41,481 nt of DNA from Pseudonocardiaceae bacterium (GCA_009379815.1 WHSY01000019.1:1-41481), one strand, 5' to 3'. Numbered from the stretch's first letter, positions 27,634 to 36,489 are shown. The notes: generated by a model not told the origin, from the sequence alone. Translations and numbers: made by a program.

Positions 27634-29076
27634 CTACCCCGGGCCTCCACCGGTACGGGCCAGCAACGGGACCAGACTCGCCATCGCGGCGGCCAACTCG
27701 TCGCGGGTATCCGGGGCGGCGTAGCCGAGGATGAGGCCGTGCCATGCCGCCACGTCGATGTGGCACCGCGCGAGGCTGTCCAGCGCGATGCCGCCGCGCG
27801 CCGCCGCGTCCACCGCGTCACGCTCGGCGGTGGCCGACGGCAGCGGTACCACCAGATGCGCACCGGCGCGGTCGCCGAGCACACCGAGACCGGCCGGCCG
27901 CAGCGCGCCGGTGAGCAGGTCGCGACGGCCCAGCAGCTCGCGGCGCACCCTGCGCAGGTGGCGACCCAGGTCACCGGTGCGTGCGAGTTCGACGAGCACT
28001 CGCTGCCCGGCGGGCGCAGGGCCGGTCCCGGTGGCCTCCCGGTGATCGCACACCGCCGCTGTCAAGGCCCCCGGCGCCACCATCCAGCCGACGCCCAGCG
28101 TCGGCGTGAGGATCTTGCTGGTGGTGCCCAGGTGCACCACGATGTCGGGCCCGAGCGAGGCCAGCAGCGGCAGCGGGGCGCCGTCGTGTCGAAGCTCGCC
28201 GTCGTAGTCGTCCTCGATCACCCAAGCGCCGCGCTCGCGCGCCCAGCGCACGAGTTCGAGCCGGCGGTCGGCAGGCATCCGGGCCCCGAGCGGGAACTGG
28301 TGTGAGGGGGTGCAGTACACGGCGCGGGCCTCGCCGGGCAGCTCCGCGACGACGAGACCCTCGGCGTCCACCGGAGTGGGCAGCACCCGCAAGCCTGCCG
28401 CGCGCAACGCCCCGGCGGCCCTCGGGTAGCCGGGTTCCTCCACGACGACCACATCTCCCGGTGCCAGCACCGAGCTCGCCAGCTCCCCCAGCGCGGCGGT
28501 GGTGCCCCCGGTCGCCAGCACCGCCGACGGCTCGACGGAAAGCCCCCGGTGCCGCAGCAGGTGTTCGGCCACCGCGGAGCGAAAGTCCGCCACACCGGCT
28601 CGCACCGGCCGGTCCAGCGGTGCCGCGTCCGCGGCTGCCCGCCAGGCACGCCGCCACGCCGCGGTGCGCAACGCGGCCGACCACGGCGTACCGGGTCGCA
28701 GGTCCGGCCCGCCCGGATCGGTGGCGGGCGACCGTGGTGACAGCGCCCGCCGAGCCGGTTGTACCGGCTCGGCCGGGGCCGCGACGACGAACGTGCCCGA
28801 GCCGTGCCACCCCGCGATCCAGCCCTCGGCGTTGACCTGGTCGTAGGCAGCGGCGGTCACCGTTCGGCTCAGACCGAGCGTGCGGGCCAGCGCCCTGGTG
28901 GAGGGCAGCCGGTCACCGACCCGGAGCGCACCCGAGTGGGCCGCGGCGCGCAGCCCGTCGGCGAGCTGCGCAGCCAGCGGCCGGCTCGACTCCCGATCCA
29001 GGGCGAGCGGGAGATCCGGGAGAGCGCTACCGCGCAGGAGTGGCCCTTCACGATCGCTGATCAGTGGCCGTTCCAT
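27634..29076 (-). CDS. MocR-type regulator (GntR HTH fused to PLP aminotransferase fold)
   Basis: The 480 residues hold a GntR winged helix (about 20-95: [57 protein letters not shown]). A linker follows, then a type I aminotransferase-like domain: [39 protein letters not shown], and [17 protein letters not shown] with the PLP lysine. MocR proteins bind PLP or its aldimines and control nearby genes such as vitamin B6, GABA or taurine genes; the effector here is unknown. The ATG at 29076 is only 29 bp from the divergent FMN-binding protein gene, its likeliest target. It lies in an accessory block. Confidence 0.92.
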   Translation of the reverse strand: MERPLISDREGPLLRGSALPDLPLALDRESSRPLAAQLADGLRAAAHSGALRVGDRLPSTRALARTLGLSRTVTAAAYDQVNAEGWIAGWHGSGTFVVAAPAEPVQPARRALSPRSPATDPGGPDLRPGTPWSAALRTAAWRRAWRAAADAAPLDRPVRAGVADFRSAVAEHLLRHRGLSVEPSAVLATGGTTAALGELASSVLAPGDVVVVEEPGYPRAAGALRAAGLRVLPTPVDAEGLVVAELPGEARAVYCTPSHQFPLGARMPADRRLELVRWARERGAWVIEDDYDGELRHDGAPLPLLASLGPDIVVHLGTTSKILTPTLGVGWMVAPGALTAAVCDHREATGTGPAPAGQRVLVELARTGDLGRHLRRVRRELLGRRDLLTGALRPAGLGVLGDRAGAHLVVPLPSATAERDAVDAAARGGIALDSLARCHIDVAAWHGLILGYAAPDTRDELAAAMASLVPLLARTGGGPG

Positions 29077-29105
29077 GATGCCACTGGAGTCGAGATGCTG
29101 ACGGC

Positions 29106-29765
29106 ATGACGCTGTCACCCACGGCACGCAGCACGCTGCGGCGGCATCGCGACCGCGCCCGCAGCGATCGTGCGGAGCTCTACGAGCTGCTCGACTCCGG
29201 CCTGGTGTGCTACCTCGGGCTGGTGCTCGACGGCGCGCCGGTCGTGCTGCCCACCGGCTACGGCCGCGACGACGATACGCTGTACCTGCACGGCTCGTCC
29301 GGTGCGGCATCGTTGCTCGCGGCCGGCGCGGGGGCGCCCGCCTGCGTCACCGTCACCCGGCTCGACGGGATCGTCTATGCACGGTCGGTGTTTCACTTCT
29401 CGATGAACTACGCCAGCGCCGTGATACACGGCACCGCCCGCTCCATCACGGATGTGGCAGCCAAGCGCCACGGACTGCGTCTGATCGTGGAGCACCTTGC
29501 CCCGGGGTCATGGCGACACGCCCGCCAGCCCACCCGTCGCGAGTTGGCGGCGACCCACGTGCTGGCGCTCCCGCTGGACGAGGCGTCGGTAAAGGTGCGC
29601 AGCGGGCCACCCGTCGACGACGACGAGGACGTCGACGCGGGGGCTGCGTGGGCCGGGGTGCTGCCGGTGCACCGGCGGTGGGGGCCACCGATCTGCGCAC
29701 CCGACCTGGTCGCCGATCTCGACGTCCCGTCGCATGTCACCATCCGCACACCGCCGTGTCCGTGA
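29106..29765 (+). CDS. Pyridoxamine 5'-phosphate oxidase-like (FMN-binding) protein
   Basis: The 219-residue protein has a split-barrel flavin-binding fold of the Pyridox_ox_2 type: LYELLDSGLVCYLGLVLDG, APVVLPTGYGRDDDTLYLHG, SLLAAGAGAPACVTVTRLDG, SVFHFSMNYASAVIHGTA. These are flavin reductase or detoxifying proteins rather than true PdxH, and no substrate is evident. No Shine-Dalgarno sits at the right distance. Instead GGAG (29086) is ideally spaced from an out-of-frame ATG at 29095 that opens a 4-codon ORF whose TGA overlaps this start. The 3' end overlaps the cysteine dioxygenase 3' end by 29 bp, convergently. Confidence 0.85.
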   Translation: MTLSPTARSTLRRHRDRARSDRAELYELLDSGLVCYLGLVLDGAPVVLPTGYGRDDDTLYLHGSSGAASLLAAGAGAPACVTVTRLDGIVYARSVFHFSMNYASAVIHGTARSITDVAAKRHGLRLIVEHLAPGSWRHARQPTRRELAATHVLALPLDEASVKVRSGPPVDDDEDVDAGAAWAGVLPVHRRWGPPICAPDLVADLDVPSHVTIRTPPCP

Positions 29766-30237
29766 GCTGGACGCCGGCGGGGTCGGCGGGTGCCGCCGGC
29801 CCCCACCCGGTCGAGCTCACGGACATCGCGAACGGTTCCGGCGTGTAGACGTGCACGCTCACCGCGGGGATCGTCCCCGTGTTGGCCAGCTCGTGAACGT
29901 AGTGCGGGCCGAACGCGCGTGCCCGCCCGGCGTCGAGCTGCCTGGGCGTGCCGGCGCGCGACGAGCCCGCCACGTGCTCGGTGAGCGTGCCGGCCGCGAC
30001 CGCGAACGCGCCGGACGCGGGGCCGTGGTCGTGCACGCCGGTTCCCTGGCCGGGCAGCCAGGACAGCAGCCACACCTGCTCGTCGGGGCTGTGGTCGAGC
30101 AGCCGGCGGGTGCCGGCGGCATGGTCGATCAGCGGCAGCCACCGCTCGGGGTGCGCGGCCAGCCACATCGCGAGGCTGGTCGGGCCGCCGGTACGGTATA
30201 CCGCGGCGGGAAGGGTCAGGTAGGGAACGGCGTGCAC
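29737..30237 (-). CDS. Cysteine dioxygenase type I family protein
   Basis: Cupin enzyme of 166 residues, predicted to oxidise L-cysteine to cysteine sulfinate with a non-haem Fe(II). The three His ligands are visible: HDH at 69-71 and HE at 115. The residue where mammalian enzymes carry the cross-linking Cys is Gly (HDHGPASG), as in bacterial forms. The start is GTG at 30237 with GGAGG 6 nt upstream; the upstream open frame overlaps the leader peptide and is not used. That GGAGG lies inside a 10-nt segment perfectly complementary to the cysteine codon region of the leader. Thiol dioxygenases of related substrates cannot be excluded. Confidence 0.88.
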   Translation of the reverse strand: MHAVPYLTLPAAVYRTGGPTSLAMWLAAHPERWLPLIDHAAGTRRLLDHSPDEQVWLLSWLPGQGTGVHDHGPASGAFAVAAGTLTEHVAGSSRAGTPRQLDAGRARAFGPHYVHELANTGTIPAVSVHVYTPEPFAMSVSSTGWGPAAPADPAGVQLTDTAVCGW

Positions 30238-30241
30238 CGGG

Positions 30242-30327
30242 GTCCTCCGCGAGATCGGTGAGCCGACCGCGCGGCAGCAGACAGCGCCGGCCGCGGTCAG
30301 CGGGGGGAGGGACTCACCGCGGAGGAC
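30242..30327 (-). promoter_or_regulatory. Candidate translational switch: leader anti-SD pairs with cysteine dioxygenase Shine-Dalgarno
   Basis: On the minus-strand RNA, GUCCUCCGCG (30327-30318, inside the leader's Cys-Pro-Pro-Arg codons) is the exact complement of CGCGGAGGAC (30251-30242), which contains the cysteine dioxygenase Shine-Dalgarno. A hairpin GACCGCG/CGCGGUC (30298-30292 with 30271-30265) nests inside it. A competing 7-bp pairing, CCGCGGU (30322-30316) with ACCGCGG (30297-30291), excludes both. The pairings are seen in the sequence; regulation is inferred. Confidence 0.6.
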
Positions 30328-30394
30328 ACAGCGCGCTCGCGACCAGGCGCAGGTCCACAGGGGACCGCCGGACGAGGGGCGAGGCGCTGGGCAC
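30314..30394 (-). CDS. Cysteine-responsive leader peptide upstream of cysteine dioxygenase
   Basis: A 26-codon ORF starting GTG at 30394 and ending TGA at 30314-30316, 76 nt before the cysteine dioxygenase start. Its C-terminal half reads VDLRLVASALC followed by Pro-Pro-Arg, matching the short actinobacterial leader peptides found upstream of sulfur-metabolism genes (typical ending HVDLRRVASALC). The only cysteine is 4 codons before the stop. There is no Shine-Dalgarno; the GTG is placed where transcription should start, so translation is probably leaderless, as for the cysteine leaders known in mycobacteria. It is expected to act in cis by ribosome position, not as a protein. Confidence 0.82.
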   Translation of the reverse strand: MPSASPLVRRSPVDLRLVASALCPPR

Positions 30395-30400
30395 GCAGGA

Positions 30401-30429
30401 ATCCAACCAGCACGGGCCTGCCGGGTCAA
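30401..30429 (-). promoter_or_regulatory. Promoter of the cysteine leader and cysteine dioxygenase
   Basis: The -35 TTGACC (30424-30429, minus strand), a 17-bp spacer and the -10 TTGGAT (30401-30406) are followed by 6 nt and then the GTG of the leader, which would be the +1. This is close to a housekeeping sigma consensus and begins only 7 bp after the stop codon of the cystathionine lyase gene. Confidence 0.65.
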
Positions 30430-30435
30430 GCGGCG

Positions 30436-31578
30436 TCAGCTCGTCACGGCGTCCAGCGCTTGCCGGAGGTCGGCGAGCAGCTCCTCGGGGTCCTCCGCGC
30501 CGACCGAGATCCGCACCTGGCCGGGGGCGATGCCGGCTGCGGCCAGCGCCGTGTCGTCGAGCTGGCGGTGGGTCGTCGACGCGACGTGGCTGACCTTGGA
30601 GTGCACGCTGCCCAGCGAGCTGGCCACCTGCACGGTCTGCAACGCGTCGCAGAACGCCATCCCCGCCGACCGTCCACCGTGGACGTCGATGGTCACCAGG
30701 CCCCCGAACAGCGCGGGCTCGAAGAGCCGGGCCGCCGTGCCGTGCTGGGGGTGCGAGGGCAGACCCGGGTGGCGCACCCGGCCCACCGCGGGGTGGCCGC
30801 GGAGCTTGTCGGCCACCAGCGTCGCGCTGGCACACTGCCGCCGCACCCGCAACGGCAGCGTGGCCAGCCCGCGATGCAGCAGGAACGCCTCATCCGGGGC
30901 GAGGCACCCGCCGAGGTCGATGCGGGCCTCCCGCACCGGCCCGAGGTGCACGGGTGTCCCGACGGCGACACCGCCGGTGGCGTCGGCATGGCCACCGAGG
31001 TACTTGGTCGCGGAGTGCAGCGCCAGGTCCGCGCCGTGCTCGAGCGGCCGGCACACCACCGGCGAGGCGAAGGTGGAGTCGACGACGAAGCGCGCCCCCG
31101 CCTCGTGCGCGGTCGCTGCCAGCGCGGTCAGGTCCGGGACGGTCAGCGTCGGGTTGGCGATGGTCTCCGCGTAGACCATCGCGGTGCGGTCGGTGACCGC
31201 GGCGCGCACGGCTGCGGTGTCGGTCATGTCGAGCAAGGTGGCGTCGATGCCCAGCCGCGGCAGCCAGTGTGTGAACAACGAGTAGCTGCCGCCGTAGCAG
31301 TCGGCGGGCCCGATCACGTGGTCACCGGCCCGCAGGTGGGCGATCAGCGTCGTGGAGATCGCGGCCATCCCCGAGGCGAACGGGTCGGCGCGCACATCGT
31401 CACGGCCCGGCGCCTCCAGTGCGGCGACGGCGGCGGCGAAGGCGACCGCGGTGGGGTTGTCGAGGCGGGAGTACGAGTACCCGGGCGCCCGGCCGGCGAC
31501 CACGTCGGAGTAGTGCTGCGCAGTGTCGAAGGCGAATGCAGCCGAGCGCACCACGGCGAGCCCCAGCGGACGAGACAT
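30436..31578 (-). CDS. Cystathionine gamma-lyase/synthase family PLP enzyme
   Basis: The 380 residues belong to the Cys/Met metabolism PLP family. Features are YSYSRLDNPTAVAFAAAVAALE, FASGMAAISTTLIAHLRAGD, YAETIANPTLTVPDL, FVVDSTFASPVVCRPLEHGAD, the PLP lysine in LHSATKYLGGH, and QVASSLGSVHSKVSHVAS near the end. It could be a cystathionine gamma-lyase, a gamma-synthase or a methionine gamma-lyase; lyase is favoured because a cysteine dioxygenase follows, which would consume the cysteine formed. The ATG at 31578 has TAGCGT exactly 6 nt before it (leaderless-like), and the palindromic repeat lies just upstream. Confidence 0.88.
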   Translation of the reverse strand: MSRPLGLAVVRSAAFAFDTAQHYSDVVAGRAPGYSYSRLDNPTAVAFAAAVAALEAPGRDDVRADPFASGMAAISTTLIAHLRAGDHVIGPADCYGGSYSLFTHWLPRLGIDATLLDMTDTAAVRAAVTDRTAMVYAETIANPTLTVPDLTALAATAHEAGARFVVDSTFASPVVCRPLEHGADLALHSATKYLGGHADATGGVAVGTPVHLGPVREARIDLGGCLAPDEAFLLHRGLATLPLRVRRQCASATLVADKLRGHPAVGRVRHPGLPSHPQHGTAARLFEPALFGGLVTIDVHGGRSAGMAFCDALQTVQVASSLGSVHSKVSHVASTTHRQLDDTALAAAGIAPGQVRISVGAEDPEELLADLRQALDAVTS

Positions 31579-31597
31579 ACCTGCACGCTAGCGCGTC

Positions 31598-31643
31598 CTC
31601 GTGAGTGGCGATACGAGCCGGGGCTCGTATCGCCACTCACGAG
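31598..31643. repeat. Palindromic repeat A, copy 3
   Basis: Perfect 22-bp arms (31598-31619 and 31622-31643) around a 2-nt loop, with core GTGAGTGGCGATACGAGCC. It starts 11 bp after the gpsA stop on the minus strand and 19 bp before the cystathionine lyase start, so it can terminate gpsA transcripts. It marks the gpsA-side edge of the accessory block. Confidence 0.9.
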
Positions 31644-31654
31644 CGCGCAGCGCT

Positions 31655-32662
31655 CTACTCGGGCTTGTGGGCACGGCCGAGCAGCTCGGCCGCCATGTCG
31701 CGGGGCGACTCACCCTCGTGGCACACCCGGTGCACGCCGTCGGTGATCGGGACCTCGACGCTGTGCTGCGCGGCCAGCGCCCGGATCGAGGTGCAGGACT
31801 TGACACCCTCGGCGACCTGGCCGTGGGTGCCCTGCTGGGCCCGCTCGAGGGTGTCGCCACGGCCGAGCCGCTCGCCGAATGAGCGGTTGCGCGACAGCGG
31901 GGAGGCGCAGGTGGCGACGAGGTCTCCCAGGCCGGCCAGCCCGGCGAAGGTCATCTCGTCGGCGCCGAGAGCGGCACCGAGCCGGGCGGTCTCGGCCAGC
32001 CCCCGGGTGATCAGGGTGGCCAGCGTGTTGTCGCCGAAGCCCAGCCCTGCCGCCATACCGCAGGCCAGCGCCATCACGTTCTTGCAGGCGCCGCCGAGCT
32101 CGCAGCCGACGACGTCGGTGTTGGTGTACGGGCGGAAGTAGCCGGTGACGCAGGCGTGCTGCAGCGCGATGGCACGGTCATGGTCGGTGCAGGCGATGAC
32201 GGTCGCGGTGGGTTGTCCGGCGGCGATCTCCCGCGCCAGGTTGGGCCCCGACACCGCGGCCACCCGGCTGGTGCTCACGCCCGCGACCTCGGCCACCACT
32301 TCGCTCATCCGCTTGAGGCTGCCCAGTTCGACACCCTTGGCCAGGCTCACCAGGGTCGCCCCGTCCGGGAGATCACCGCGCCAGGCGCCGAGGTTGTCGC
32401 GAAGCGTCTGGCTGGGAACGGCGAAGACCACGGCGTCGGCGCCGTGCAGCGCGGCGGGCGCGTCGGTGGTGGCCCGCAGCGTCGACGGCAGCACCACCCC
32501 CGGCAGGTAGTCCGGATTGCACTGCCGGGTGACCACCGCATCGGCCACCTGCGGGCGGCGTGCCCAGAGCACGACGTCGCGCCCGGCATCGGCGAGCACC
32601 TTGGCGAACGCGGTACCCCAGGAGCCCGCGCCGAGCACGGCGAACCGCTGCACCGGGCTCAC
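31655..32662 (-). CDS. gpsA: Glycerol-3-phosphate dehydrogenase (NAD(P)+)
   Basis: Makes sn-glycerol-3-phosphate from dihydroxyacetone phosphate for phospholipids. The 335 residues show the Rossmann motif [56 protein letters not shown], the catalytic Lys in [12 protein letters not shown], and [12 protein letters not shown]. The GTG at 32662 overlaps the TGA of the acyltransferase gene (GTGA). Making glycerol-3-phosphate next to an acyltransferase is a sensible lipid pair. Confidence 0.97.
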   Translation of the reverse strand: MSPVQRFAVLGAGSWGTAFAKVLADAGRDVVLWARRPQVADAVVTRQCNPDYLPGVVLPSTLRATTDAPAALHGADAVVFAVPSQTLRDNLGAWRGDLPDGATLVSLAKGVELGSLKRMSEVVAEVAGVSTSRVAAVSGPNLAREIAAGQPTATVIACTDHDRAIALQHACVTGYFRPYTNTDVVGCELGGACKNVMALACGMAAGLGFGDNTLATLITRGLAETARLGAALGADEMTFAGLAGLGDLVATCASPLSRNRSFGERLGRGDTLERAQQGTHGQVAEGVKSCTSIRALAAQHSVEVPITDGVHRVCHEGESPRDMAAELLGRAHKPE

Positions 32663-33384
32663 GAAGCCTGTTCCCCGTCACCGCGCCTGCCCGGCGTGAA
32701 GAACGTCGCCGGCGGGGGCTCACCGCGGACCTCGGCGAGCACCTCCCTGACCCGCCCCATGACCAGATCGGTGACCTCGCGCAGCAGCGCACTGTCCACC
32801 CGGCGCCCCCGGTATGCGGACAGCTCCACCGGCGGACCTGCCCGCACCACGACCTCCTTGCGTGGCAGCGGCCGGAAGCGCTTGTGGTAGTGGTCGTAGA
32901 CGCGGTGGGTACCCCAGTGCACCGTCGGAACGACCGGAACGTCGCGGGCCAGCGCCAGTCGGGCGATGCCGGTGCGCGCGTGCATCGGCCAGTGCTCCGG
33001 GTCACGCGAGATCGTGCCCTCCGGGTAGATCAGCACCAGTTTGCCCTCGTCGAGTGCCTGCTCCGCGGCGCGCAGGCTCTCGGTGGCCTCGGTGCTGCCC
33101 CGGTAGACCGGGATCTGCTCGGCACCCGCGAGCATCCGGCCGATGACCGGCAACGACCACAGGCTCGCCTTGGCCAGGAAGCGGGGGACCCGGCCGCGGT
33201 GGTGCACGAACACCGCGGTGTAGATCGGGTCGAGGTAGGAGATGTGGTTGCACACCACCAGCGCCGGACCCTCGGCGGGGACGTGCTCGAGACCGCCGAA
33301 GCGCCGTCGGGCTGCGAGCCTCGTCGCAGGGTGGAAGGTCACCGCGCACAGCATGACCCAGAACCCGCGCCTGTCCCGTGGCAC
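32659..33384 (-). CDS. 1-acyl-sn-glycerol-3-phosphate acyltransferase (PlsC family)
   Basis: Membrane-associated acyltransferase of 241 residues. The catalytic NHISYLD (NHx4D) and YPEGTISRD (EGT) motifs are both present, along with [17 protein letters not shown] and [13 protein letters not shown] chose the GTG at 33384 (VPRDRRGFW) because AGGAGG lies 9 nt before it; the open frame continues to 33726 but that part is antisense to fbiD. It is coupled to gpsA. The acyl substrate cannot be specified from sequence. Confidence 0.92.
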   Translation of the reverse strand: MPRDRRGFWVMLCAVTFHPATRLAARRRFGGLEHVPAEGPALVVCNHISYLDPIYTAVFVHHRGRVPRFLAKASLWSLPVIGRMLAGAEQIPVYRGSTEATESLRAAEQALDEGKLVLIYPEGTISRDPEHWPMHARTGIARLALARDVPVVPTVHWGTHRVYDHYHKRFRPLPRKEVVVRAGPPVELSAYRGRRVDSALLREVTDLVMGRVREVLAEVRGEPPPATFFTPGRRGDGEQAS

Positions 33385-33492
33385 TGCCGCTCGCCTCCTC
33401 ACACTCGCAGACTCCGGCGGTGGGTGAGTCTTCCCTGCGGGGCGAGCCCGGGTCCAGCCGACCCGCCATCCCGCGCAGGCGAGGATGGGACC

Positions 33493-34170
33493 GTGCACCC
33501 GACGATCGACCTCCTCGTCCCGGTCAAGCCGCTGACCCGGGCGAAGACCCGGCTGCGCGGGGCCGCCGACAGCGGCGCCGGCGACCCGGGTGCGCACGCC
33601 CGGCTGGCGCTGGCGCTCGCCAGGGACACCCTCGCCGCCGCGGCGGCGGCGACGACCGTGCGCCGGCTGCTGGCGATCACGTCCGATCCCGAGGTGCGGG
33701 CGGCGCTCGCGCGCGACGGCGTGCACACGCTGCCCGACTCACCCGATGCCGGGCTCAACCCGGCGCTGCGGCACGGCGAGCGCGAGCTGCGGGCGATCGA
33801 CCCCGATGCTCCTGTCGCCGTGCTGCAGGCAGACCTGCCCGCGCTGCGTGCAGCCGAGCTCGACGCCGCCGTGCACACCGCCCTGACCGTCGCGCCCCGC
33901 GCCTTCTGCGCCGACCGGGCGGGCACGGGCACCACACTGCTGGTCGCCGCGTCCGGGCGACCGCTCGACCCCCGCTTCGGGTCGCGCTCCGCCGCCGCGC
34001 ACCGGGCGGCGGGCGCGGTCGAGCTGAACGGCGACTGGCCCGGGCTGCGCTGCGACGTCGACACACCCGACGACCTCGCGGTGGCCGCCGAGCTGGCCCT
34101 GGGCAGTCACACCCGCGCGGTACTCGCGCCCCGGGGCACCGCCGCGAACGGCTGCAGCGCCGGCGGCTGA
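33493..34170 (+). CDS. fbiD: Phosphoenolpyruvate/2-phospho-L-lactate guanylyltransferase (coenzyme F420 synthesis)
   Basis: CofC-family nucleotidyltransferase of 225 residues. It shows the N-terminal [62 protein letters not shown] and [15 protein letters not shown]. In mycobacteria the orthologue (FbiD, Rv2983) activates phosphoenolpyruvate with GTP as the first F420-specific step; in archaea CofC prefers phospholactate. The GTG at 33493 follows GAGGATGGGACC, which may serve either as a Shine-Dalgarno or, as GAGGAT plus 6 nt, as a leaderless -10. It lies between the acyltransferase (divergent) and ppk1, as in M. tuberculosis. Confidence 0.92.
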   Translation: MHPTIDLLVPVKPLTRAKTRLRGAADSGAGDPGAHARLALALARDTLAAAAAATTVRRLLAITSDPEVRAALARDGVHTLPDSPDAGLNPALRHGERELRAIDPDAPVAVLQADLPALRAAELDAAVHTALTVAPRAFCADRAGTGTTLLVAASGRPLDPRFGSRSAAAHRAAGAVELNGDWPGLRCDVDTPDDLAVAAELALGSHTRAVLAPRGTAANGCSAGG

Positions 34171-34220
34171 CCCCACCGCCGGCATGTGCGCGGCGCGTCG
34201 GTACGGAACAATCGGCGGAT

Positions 34221-36482
34221 GTGAGCACCGACGATGAGGGTGGCGCCGGCCAGGACGGCGCACGGCCGGAGGACGCCATCACGCGCATGGCCGGACGGCG
34301 CAGCCCCCGCCCGTCGACCCGGCGCGCCGGCACCGGTTCGAGCCCGGTACGGCCGGCCGCCGACGGTGGACACGCGCTGCCGACCGCACCGCCGGCCGCG
34401 ACACCGGTGCCTGCCGCCACGGACCTGCCCGACGACCGCTACCTCAACCGCGAACTGTCCTGGCTGGACTTCAACGCTCGGGTGCTGGCCCTGGCCGAGG
34501 ATGCCAGCCAGCCGCTGCTCGAGCGGGCGAAGTTCCTCGCCATCTTCGCCTCGAACCTCGACGAGTTCTACATGGTCCGGGTCGCCGGGCTCAAGCGCCG
34601 CGATGAGGCCGGGCTGACCGTCCGCAGCGCCGACGGTCTCTCCCCGCGGGAGCAGTTGTCCCGTATCGCGGTGCGCACCCAGGAACTCGCCGAGCGGCAT
34701 GCGAGGGTGTTCCTCGACGGGGTGCAGCCCGGTCTCGAGCGCCACGGCGTGCGCTTCGTCTCGTGGAACGACCTCGACGCCACCGAACGGCAGCGGCTGT
34801 CGGGCTACTTCTCCGATCAGGTGTTCCCGATCCTGACCCCGCTGGCGGTGGACCCGGCACACCCGTTCCCCTACATCTCGGGCCTGTCGCTCAACCTGGC
34901 GGTGACCGTGCGCGACCCGGACAGCAGGGTGGACCGATTCGCGCGGGTCAAGGTTCCCAACAACGTTCCGCGCCTGGTGCGGGTCGAGACCCGAGCAACC
35001 CCGGAGACCGACAACGCGACCTTCCTGGCCCTCGAGGAGCTCATCGCCGCCCATCTCGTCACGCTGTTCCCGGGGATGGAGGTGGCCGAGCACCACGTCT
35101 TCCGGGTCACCCGCAACGCCGACCTCGAGGTCGAGGAAGACCGCGACGAGGACCTGCTGCAGGCGCTGGAACGCGAGCTCGCCAAGCGCCGGTTCGGCCC
35201 CCCGGTGCGGCTCGAGGTAGCCGGCACGATGAGCGAGCACGTACTGGAACTGCTGCTGCGCGAGCTCGAGGTCGACCCGCATGACGTCGTCGAGGTGCCG
35301 GGGCTGCTGGACCTGTCGTGCCTCTGGTCGGTCTACGACGCGGGTTCCGCCGAGCTCAAGGACGAGCCCTTCGTCCCGGTCACCCACCCGGCGTTCGGCG
35401 AGGGGGAGAGCCCCAAGAGCGTGTTCGCGATGCTGCGCGACAGTGACGTGCTCGTCCACCATCCCTACGACTCCTTCTCCACCAGTGTGCAGCGGTTCAT
35501 CGAGCAGGCCGCGGCTGACCCGCAGGTGCTCGCGATCAAGCAGACGCTCTACCGCACCTCAGGCGACTCCCCCATCGTCGACGCGCTGATCGACGCCGCG
35601 GAGGCAGGCAAGCAGGTGGTGGCACTGGTGGAGGTCAAGGCTCGCTTCGACGAGCAGGCCAACATCAAGTGGGCGCGGCAGTTGGAACGGTCCGGCGTGC
35701 ACGTCGTCTACGGGCTGATGGGGCTCAAGACGCACTGCAAGACCTCGCTAGTCGTGCGGCAGGAGGGCTCGACGATCCGCCGCTACTGCCACATCGGCAC
35801 CGGCAACTACAACCCCAGGACCGCGCGGCTCTACGAGGACATCGGGCTGTTCACCGCCGAGCCCGAGATCGGTGCCGACCTCACCGACCTGTTCAACTCG
35901 CTGACCGGCTACGCCCGCCAGACCTCCTACCGGAGCCTGCTGGTGGCGCCCTACGGGATCCGGCGGGGCATCGTCGAGCGGATCGAGGCCGAGATCACGC
36001 ACGCCCTGGCGGGGCGGCACTGCGGGATCCGGATCAAGGTCAACTCGCTGGTCGACGAGCAGGTGATCGATGCGCTGTATCGCGCGTCGGCTGCCGGGGT
36101 CGGGATCGACGTCGTCGTGCGCAGCATCTGCGCGCTTCGACCCGGCCGGCGAGGCCTGTCGGAGACCATCCGGGTTCGCTCGATCCTCGGCCGCTTCCTC
36201 GAACACTCCCGCGCATTCCACTTCGAGGGCTGCGGCGAGCACTGGATCGGCAGCGCCGACATGATGCACCGCAACCTCGATCGGCGGGTCGAGGTGCTGG
36301 TGCGAGTCGCCGATCCGCTGCTGGCCAACGAGCTCGACGCGATGTTCGACTCCGCGATGGATCCGGCCACGCGGTGCTGGATACTGCGGGATGACGGGTC
36401 GTGGATCGCCTCCCCCGCCGAGGGCTCCACGGTGCGCGACCATCAGGCGCAACTCGTCCGCCGCCACCGGGGGCAGGAGTGA
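34221..36482 (+). CDS. ppk1: Polyphosphate kinase 1
   Basis: Polymerises the gamma-phosphate of ATP into polyphosphate. From the GTG at 34221 it has 753 residues. The first about 75 are a disordered Pro/Ala/Arg/Asp extension; then come the N-domain ([20 protein letters not shown]), [16 protein letters not shown] and the head domain. The catalytic domains follow, with [39 protein letters not shown], the phosphorylated His in [20 protein letters not shown], and [20 protein letters not shown]. The start has only a weak GGCGGA; AACAAT 8 nt upstream may be a -10. A start at the ATG encoding MAGRRSPRP is the alternative. Confidence 0.96.
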   Translation: MSTDDEGGAGQDGARPEDAITRMAGRRSPRPSTRRAGTGSSPVRPAADGGHALPTAPPAATPVPAATDLPDDRYLNRELSWLDFNARVLALAEDASQPLLERAKFLAIFASNLDEFYMVRVAGLKRRDEAGLTVRSADGLSPREQLSRIAVRTQELAERHARVFLDGVQPGLERHGVRFVSWNDLDATERQRLSGYFSDQVFPILTPLAVDPAHPFPYISGLSLNLAVTVRDPDSRVDRFARVKVPNNVPRLVRVETRATPETDNATFLALEELIAAHLVTLFPGMEVAEHHVFRVTRNADLEVEEDRDEDLLQALERELAKRRFGPPVRLEVAGTMSEHVLELLLRELEVDPHDVVEVPGLLDLSCLWSVYDAGSAELKDEPFVPVTHPAFGEGESPKSVFAMLRDSDVLVHHPYDSFSTSVQRFIEQAAADPQVLAIKQTLYRTSGDSPIVDALIDAAEAGKQVVALVEVKARFDEQANIKWARQLERSGVHVVYGLMGLKTHCKTSLVVRQEGSTIRRYCHIGTGNYNPRTARLYEDIGLFTAEPEIGADLTDLFNSLTGYARQTSYRSLLVAPYGIRRGIVERIEAEITHALAGRHCGIRIKVNSLVDEQVIDALYRASAAGVGIDVVVRSICALRPGRRGLSETIRVRSILGRFLEHSRAFHFEGCGEHWIGSADMMHRNLDRRVEVLVRVADPLLANELDAMFDSAMDPATRCWILRDDGSWIASPAEGSTVRDHQAQLVRRHRGQE

Positions 36483-36489
36483 CTACACC

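Noticed and set aside
30238-30429. N-terminal extension of cysteine dioxygenase up to 30429
   Set aside because: The frame is open, but the GTG at 30237 has GGAGG at 6 nt and the family N-terminus starts there; the upstream part overlaps the leader peptide in another frame.
31579-31654. SAM riboswitch in front of the cystathionine lyase
   Set aside because: The 76-bp gap is filled by the perfect palindrome; there is no room for a multi-helix aptamer and the start looks leaderless.
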